Assembly (NCBI RefSeq): GCF_037975245.1
Contig: NC_092568.1
Coordinates: 6,794,501-6,858,500 of the forward strand
Length of the DNA stretch: 64,000 nt
Source of the DNA: Apostichopus japonicus
Taxonomy: Eukaryota; Echinodermata; Holothuroidea; Aspidochirotida; Stichopodidae
Reading direction: 5' to 3'
The translations under genes and the position numbers were made by a program. The notes under the pieces are model-generated. The model was not told where the DNA came from. It saw only the letters and a list, made by a program, of their open reading frames with translations, and searched no databases. Numbering within the stretch: the first letter of the stretch is position 1; every line of letters begins with the position of its first letter. Shown here piece by piece: positions 39,490-48,400 of the stretch.

Positions 39490-42400
39490 CTTACAATTGG
39501 TGGACATTCATGCAATTGTTGAATATGAGTACTTCCTATAAAATCCATCTTACAATGGGTGGACATCCCTTCAATTATTGAATATGAGGACTTCCAATAG
39601 AAACCATCTTAATATGGGTGGACATTCCTTCAATTGTTGAATATGAGTACTTCCAATAAAAAACCATCTTTCAATGGGTGGACATTTCTTCAATTGTTCA
39701 ATATGAGTACTTCCTATTGAAACCATCTTTAATACTGTGAATGGACATCCCTTCAATTGTTCAATATGAGTACTTCCAATAGAAACCATCTTAATATGGG
39801 TGGACATCCCTTCAATTGTTGAATATGAGTACTTCCAATAGAAACCATCTTAATATGGGTGGACATCCCTTCAATTGTTGAATATGAGTACTTCTAATAG
39901 AAACCATCTTAATATGGGTGGACATCCCTTCAATTGTTGAATATGAGTACTTCCAATAAAAAACCATCTTTCAATGGGTGGACATTTCTTCAATTGTTGA
40001 ATATGAGTACTTCCTATAGAAACCATCTTACAATGGGTGGACATCCCTTCAATTGTTGAATATGAGTACTTCCAATAGAAACCATCTTAATATATAATAT
40101 ATAATAATAACATACATACATACATACATACATACATACATACATACATACATACATACATACATACATACATACATACATACATACATACATACATACA
40201 ATATGGGTGGACATTCCTTCAATTGTTGAATAGGAGTACTTCCTATAGAAACCATCTTACAATGGGTGGACATCCCTTCAATTGTTGAATATGAGTACTT
40301 CCTATAGAAACCATCTTAATATGGGTGTACATTCCTTCAATTGTTGAATAAGAGTACTTCCTATAGAAACTGTCTTACTATGGGTGGATATTCCTTCAAA
40401 TGCTTGGTTATAAATACTCCTTTGCACAAACATATTACTTTTTTGTCACAGAGGTATGAAGATTGGTAAACTGTGTGTAGAGCTGTCATCACAGCCAGTT
40501 GGTCTGGAGAGAGTGGGCAAAAACATCATAGTTGGCTGTATGGACCAGACACTACAATGCTATACAATAAAGGTAACTTTCTTCTTAATAATTTAACAAA
40601 GTTTGCAGAGTTTAACATAGTAAAGCTCAGGTTTAATTGGTGTTATTTTGTTTCATTTTAAATTTTTACCTTTGAAGGAAATGCATACTTAATCGAATGC
40701 AATCAACTGAAGTTAGGTTTCAATAGCATTAAATTCAATGACACAGATTGTGGGATCTAGCAGCTGTAAATTATGTAACTTCGTTGCAGTACCTCTTTGG
40801 TGTAGTTCTAATAGATTTGACACTGTATTGATTTGGCACAAAGTATTACAATGTTATTGTGCTGTTATCAGTGCCAAATCCATTACATCAACACCAAAGT
40901 ATCATCAATAACAACAAAATGGGTTATATCATTACACTAACAGAATATTTCAGAATATTTCAGACTTTTAATTCATGATGTCATTACATTATAACAGACT
41001 ATGTGTTTCTATGTATTAAGTTTCACTAAGAAGCATGGTATGGCTTTTTTCATCTTTTCTTATAACCAGGAAATAAAGTGATTTATTTTCTTGTTATATT
41101 TTAGGGTAAAATGCTCTGGACGGTGTACCTCTCTGACAGTATTATTACCATGAGTGTGATGGACCACAGACAAAAAGGATTTAAGGCAATCATGGTCGCC
41201 CTTAATAATGGAGACGTTCAAGTATACAGGGACAAGTACCTTATAGATACCATCAAAACAGATGTAAGTTTAATAGAAGAATATTATGCTTACTTTACCC
41301 ACTGTTCCTCCATGTCCTGGAAGTTCAGGGAAAACTGAAAACAAAAGTTAGGGGAAACAGGGAAAAATTTCATTTTTCTAGGTCTGGTATTAAAGTCCGT
41401 CTGGAATATTCACAGCATTTGGAAGAGGTCGCAAGACGGTCACAGATTTCAGCATCATTGCTATGAAAACGATGAACCGTCCCATTTTGCGCATTTTGTC
41501 TATTTTCAGTACGGAAAATGAACAAAGCAACAATCTTGGAATAATGACGGAAAGTAATCTCAAGTTCTAAATGCTTTTACTAGTCACCAAGCATTAACAA
41601 ATGCAAGTGAGCTAACTGGTAGTTTACTTAATAGTACCCTCACTATAGCCTACATAACACTGAATACTAAGACTATTGTTGCAAACACATAGCTGTGTAT
41701 TCTTTTGATCTGTTAAGTAGTGAGAACTTTGAAGCAAGTTTAATCTGTAAAGCTGATATTTGTCAGGTCAACCAGCTAAAACAACTACTCTATACATGCT
41801 GTGGTAGATTCTTTAATATCTACATATTTTATTCTTCTTGTTGTTTGCGTTGTTTGTCTCACCCAGAGTGCAATCACAGGAATTCTGTTTGGCAGATTTG
41901 GAAGGGAGGATTCTTCCCTGATCATGACAACCAGAAGGGGAGGTTTATCAATCAAAATTCTCAAGAGGAATGCTGTATTTGAAGACAAAGACCTTGCCCG
42001 GGGTCCTCCTGCAGCCCAGAATCAGAAGCTCAACGTCCCAAAGAAGACAAAAGTATTTGTTGATCAAACAATGCGAGAGAGGGAGAATGGAGTTGGTAAG
42101 TCTAGTTTTTTGGCAGAAGGAGGCTGTATAGGCAAATCTCAAAAGGGGATCCATTTAGTTTACTAGTCTCTGATATATGTTTTATTGTTATATCAGTAAG
42201 GGTTTGACAAAGGGGTGTCAACCGCAATGGAAGTTCACTCAGTGAATATGAATATTCCTAATGCCGTCACACAAAACCTTGCAAATACTGCTGAATCAAC
42301 TGTTGGCTCACACTATTGTGCACTATACAATAGGAACCTACCCTGAATGAAATAGCTTAAGAAATCTGTAAATTCACCTAACAAGCTGAAATGTGGTTTT

Positions 42401-45400
42401 AGTGAAAGGACTTCCAAAGGAAGGGAAATGTTACAAAATTCAAGCATTAACTGTACCTATTTAATATGGGTACAGTGTATGGCAGTGTAGAATGGTGGTT
42501 ATTAAGACAGCACTGCCATACTGTACCATTGATGCCGCCAGTCGGTGCTCTCAGATGGTACTGTTAGTTGGTAGAGTCAGTCAGTCAGTGCTATCAGTCG
42601 GTGCTCTCAGATGGTACTGTTAGTTGATAGAGTCAGTCAGTGCTGTCAGTTGGTGCTCTCATATGGTACTGTTAGTTGGTAGAGTCAGTCAGTGCTGTCA
42701 GTTGGTGCTCTCAGATGGTACTGTTAGTTGATAGAGTCAGTCAGTGATGTCAGTTGGTGCTCTCAGATGGTACTGTTAGTTGATAGAGTCAGTCAGTGAT
42801 GTCAGTTGGTGCTCTCAGATGGTACTGTTAGTTGGTAGAGTCAGTCAGTGCTGTCAGTTGGTGCTCTCAGATGGTACTGTTAGTTGGTAGAGTCAGTCAG
42901 TGCTGTCAGTTGTTGAAAGCATGAGTTGGTTTAAAGCAGTAAATTCAAGCTGATAAATATGCTAGAAACTTGGTAGTATGTACGTATAATTAAACAATCA
43001 CACCTTTCCTTATGTGGTATGTGCCGTATGACATGATACATCACTACTTTGTTCCAACTCACTGTCGATTGATATTATTTCCAAAGAGGAGGTTACTACT
43101 TCTCAGGCCTTGACAATATTTTCAAAAGTACTCACCAATTGGCAAGTGTGACTACAAATCTACTCACCAAAATGCAAAACTAGCTCAGCACTTTTATCAC
43201 TTTTTATGGTTTCCATACTTGTAGTATAGTAATAAACTACAACATCAATACTTTCTGTCAACTAAGGTTAGGAAGATGCAAGTCCCTACGTAATGCACAT
43301 TGGAATACTGTGAATGTGAAGTATGTAGTTTGATCTTCTTCCACCAAAAGAGAGTGATGAACATTGTAAAACATGTCACAGAATGTTTAATATGCAGCTA
43401 GGCCTATTTTTTTTCAAACAGTTTCAAAGAACATTGGTGAAAAAACCTACAAAGTGGCTTCTGTAACATTTAGTCTCTTGTGGAAAGTGTAAAGATCGTC
43501 GAGACGAAGCAACGTTCTTGCAAAGGACAAATCAAGAACAACCGCTCCAAGATTTCTATTTGTGGTTCATATTTACACTTCTATCACTTGCCCAATCCGG
43601 CAACTTGAGATAAGAGAGAGTTTACCTGCCATAATTTCCACATGCAGCAGGCAACTGGGTTATTGTTTGATGTACAGCCCTGCCATTATTATTCTCTTTG
43701 GAATCTTTATATTTATGATAATAACTATGTAATAATGATAAAGTTTGAAAGCATTTATCTGTAAATTATTCTATGATTACAGCTATGCATCGCATGTTCC
43801 AACATGACCTGTACAGGCTACGGTTGAATACTGCACGAGAATACGTCAAGGTCCTAAATTCTAGCATGAACCCCATCTCAACAAATTTATCAGAACCTCT
43901 AAAATTGGCAGCCCAGGTGAGTTTCGTTATCCGTGAGTTGATGTTACCTAAGTATTTTTGCAGATTTACTTTATCTACAGGTAGTAATTATGAGGTATGT
44001 AATACCTAAGACATGAAAACCATAACATGTAGACATATTTCTGGCAACTATATCATTACTAAGTCCTTACTGTTGATTTTCTTCTTCTAAGAGAAAAAGA
44101 ATTAGTTCAGTTTCTTCCAAATGTGGTGCTCAGTTTGTTCAGCAACACATTGTGCCCAAGTACTCTGTTACTGGTACATAGAGGGATTGTTCTGTGGCAG
44201 AATGGCTAACTGGAAATCAGAAATATTCCCCACTTCAACCTCAACTCAGTATTTATTCCCACAAGATTTGATGCTTAGTTATTTTTACTGGACAACTTTT
44301 TAACATGGCTACAGTACTGATTTCGCTTAACTCCTGTTGAAATTCGTTAAAAGGAAAATAAACAAATTTCTTTGTTTTTTATCGAAATTCAACGATTTTT
44401 ATCGAAATTCAACAAATTTTAACGATTGGTTATCTCAGTCATTTCCTTCGTGGAATTTTCAACGATGCGTTGAAATTCTTTTTTAAACGAAAATAGAAGG
44501 TCAATATGTGGTTACGGGAAACGTCGGAAAATGCGTAACTTTGTTTATTAGTATCAATTAGACTTTGGTACAGTCGTTTGAAAGCAAGAATATTTACAAA
44601 AGCATTCTCAGGCTTGCATGAGTAGTAACACTCAAAGAAACATGTAGTAAAACTGACGGGGGACGTTTTCAGACTGTGAACCCCAAACACAGTGACATAA
44701 GTCTTAACTTCGCCAGGCCATGTTGGAGGTTGCAGTACAAGTTATGTACCACGAGGCACCCTTCTTGATAAGTTGGAGTTCTGTTTAACCATTTAAATAA
44801 CAATGAATGGACATAAATAAACTTGGTTTACTTGCAGATTATGAAAAATAGTTATTATTAAGAGATGTAAATTTGGTTTTTTATTAGAGTTGAAGTATGA
44901 AACTTTGTTTCCGAGCGAAAACATGTTACTTGAAGCAAAATAAAGATGCCCCGCCTATTCTGCGAGGACGCTTCCATTTTTCAAAAAGGCGTTTTCTCTT
45001 TTTATTTTTTCTATTTGGTTTAATATAGATTTGGCATAAGACATGTTACTCAGGTTAACTTTGATAGAATAATTTTATACCAAAAGTGGAAAAACTTAAC
45101 AGTTATTTCTTTCATTTCGGATCATTTCCGAACAAGATAGCACACACACAAAAAAAAAAACGACCCTTTTGAATGAAAATATACTGAAAACCATATCACA
45201 AAAACACAAAATCGCTTATAACTCAAAAACGGAAGGAGATATCAACTTTTGTAGGCTGTGAAGGGATTTCCTAAACCTAATTTTGATGCGCTCTATCCAC
45301 CTGTCTCATTTATGAGCTTCTCTGACGTAAGCTGCAGTACGTAATTTCTCTATACCAGTTCCGCAAAATTTATTTACGCAGTAAACATCGTTCATTATGT

Positions 45401-48400
45401 TTTCTTTCACAACAAATATTCAAAGTTGTGCTCCACACGCTTCACAGATATTGTTTTATGTCGTTCATTTTCAATTCTACTTTAAAATTACATATTCGAA
45501 CGATGCATTGCATGCCCTATCAAACATTCCTGATTAGTAAAACTAAGGAAGGATATTCAAATATATATTATTTTCATTTGATATGATTTTATGAGCTGTT
45601 CCACTTGAAAAACGATGATAAAACCGAAAAACAAAATATTTACTTCTCATGTGACGCATACGGGGAGACTCATAAAAACTCCCCATTCTCATTGAATTAA
45701 ATTTACCTGCCGTCAGGCCAGTTGAAAGCCGTCAGGCCAGTTGAAAGCCCTCCCCAGTAATGTTTGATCAGCTCTTCCCAATGTAAAATACTCAAATAAG
45801 CAATGAAAATATATTCATTTTCGACAGGTTTCTCCCCAACGTGGGCCCCAAGCCACTGCTTTATTTTCTTAGTAGTCATGGAAACAATTGTTTGCAACTC
45901 TCTTGCTGGCCAGGTGTGTTCAAGTTTTATTAATAGCACAACTTCTGATTGGTTCATTCAAGATAAACTTTCTATCCCTGCTGGATTGTTCTACTTATAT
46001 ATATATGAATGAATATTTGGTTTTCAATTAACTTAGTTACAGGTAACATCCATTCCATTACGAACAGTAGGGGTAAAATAATTTTTGCTTCTAGAGGCAG
46101 CCAGCCAAAGTTTCTGCAGTGCTAAACCCCTCATGAAGATAAATACTATGCTAATTAATAGATGGTAGGCATGAATTTGACAAAGCCAGGTTTATGATTG
46201 GACTACAGTAAGCCTCTCAAAAAAGTTTGGTGGCTGGGGATATCCAGGGTAGGGAGTGCACATGTAAGCAGCATACTGTAGGTGGCCCAGACCCAGGCTG
46301 CAACCTTAATTACCAGGGCAGTCCATCTGCATTCGAGGGCAACTTACAGTAGCTGGGTTAGGGGGAAAATAACAGGATGTTTTTTTTTTTTTGCGTGCAT
46401 TGAAGCCGGGGGGGGGGGGATTTTTTGGACAGAATGCTCCCTCAGAAAAGTTTGAAAGTGAGTGCGGTTCTGTAGTAAACGGTACTGTAGTACGTCAAGT
46501 AACACAGGAATTTATTGGAAATGAAGATCTCTTTGATATCCAGCTACGACTGTTTCATTGTGGATATATTTTTTTATTTCTTATTTTTCTGACCACTGCA
46601 TTCCTTGGTGAGTTAACTTAAACTTATCTTAGTTTAATACTAGCCTATAACTTAAGAGTCGTAGAATGTGCTAATTACGAACGACCAAGACTAGTTTTTA
46701 TTATCCTACCTGTAGCCAAATCATTTTTCAAACACATAGTACAGAACTTACTTCGCTTATATACAATCAAACTTTTGCAACGTTTGTAATATTCCTCGGC
46801 AACTTCTGGTATAATCTGAAAACGGCTGTAGTTACACTAAGGATTCAACGCAACTCACAACCTTGATATGTCTAGAATTGCCTTTGCGGTTTTTGATCGC
46901 GATAACTTTCGTGGAAATTTTGTTGAAACTTCGTTGACAACTGTGCCCGCAGTAGTCTTAATCTTGTCAACAAAATTATTGTTTTTATCGATTTTCAACT
47001 TTTTTATCGATTTTCAATTTTTGTTATCGATTGTTGTTTTTTTTTTCGATGGGAGTAAAGCGAAATCAGTACTGTACTTCTTAACTCCAAGAAATGCACT
47101 ACAGTGGTTTTAAATCATTGTGCTAAAGAAAGAAAACAACACTTGGTCCTAATTTTTTTGGACGTGTTTTTCTTTGTCTGAAAATATGGGCCCCTAAACT
47201 AGACATTGGAAAATGGAACAAACAATTTCCAATGTATTTCTTTATTTGGAACTGTGGGAATTAATGAGGGGAAACTTGAAGATCAAAGGGTTAAAGAGCA
47301 AGCAGGAGCTTGGATAGGGACTTAGAGGTAAAATGTCACTTCATGACATTATGGTGTTTCTTAATAGGAACACAATTTATGTAGGAAGGTTTCCATATTA
47401 CATGCATTTTGTAGTACAAAAAAGGAAAGTTTAAAAGTATTCATTAAAATGTTTTCCTGTTATTGCAACTAATATATGCTATAAGAATGGAATTTAGCAT
47501 ACTTTACATCCGTAAAAATGATCTTTTGCTCATTAAGAGAGTTATAAAGTATAAAAGTATACAGGATAGTTCGGCTGAGCATTTACTACAGCTGGCTGCA
47601 AATTTGGGATGATTCTTGTAAATATTGAGTGTCTCCAGCAATATATGGTATGCTTAGCACTGTGGTTTTGACTGATACTCCATGTTTGTAAAGATTCTTA
47701 TTCTTCTGACCTCAAGTCATTGCTGAGGCATGATTGTCTCAATGCTAATTCTTTCTGACCTCAAGTAACTGTTAATGGATGCTTTCCTGTATACTAATTC
47801 TTTCTGACCTCAAGTCATTGTTAAAGGATGTTTTCCTGTATACTAATTCTTTCTAACCTCAAGTTATTGTTAAAGATGTTTTCCTGTATACTAATTCTTC
47901 TAACCTCAAGTTATTGTTAAGGATGTTTTCCTGTATACTAATTCTTTCTAACCTCAAGTCATTGTTAAAGGATGTTTTCCTGTATACTAATTCTTTCTAA
48001 CCTCAAGTCATTGTTAAAGGATGTTTTCCTGTATACTTATTCTTTCTAACCTTAAGTTATTGTTAAAGGATGTTTTCCTGTATACTAATTCTTTCTAACC
48101 TCAAGTAATTGTTAAAGGATGTTTTCCTGTATACCAATTCTTTCTAACCTCAAGTTATTGTTAAGGATGTTTTCCTGAATTCTTTCTAACCTCAAGTAAG
48201 TGTTAAAGGATGTTTTCCTGTATACTAATTCTTTCTAACCTCAAGTTATTGTTAAGGATGTTTTCCTGTATACTAATTCTTTCTGACCTAAAGTCATTGT
48301 TAAAAGATGCTTGTCTGCATACTTATTCATTCTGACCTCAAGTCATTGTTAAAAGATGCTTGTCTGCATACTTATTCATTCTGACCTCAAGTCATTATTA

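Noticed and set aside
40014-40273. Minus-strand frames with long MYVC repeats
   Set aside because: Direct translation of the (CATA)n microsatellite.
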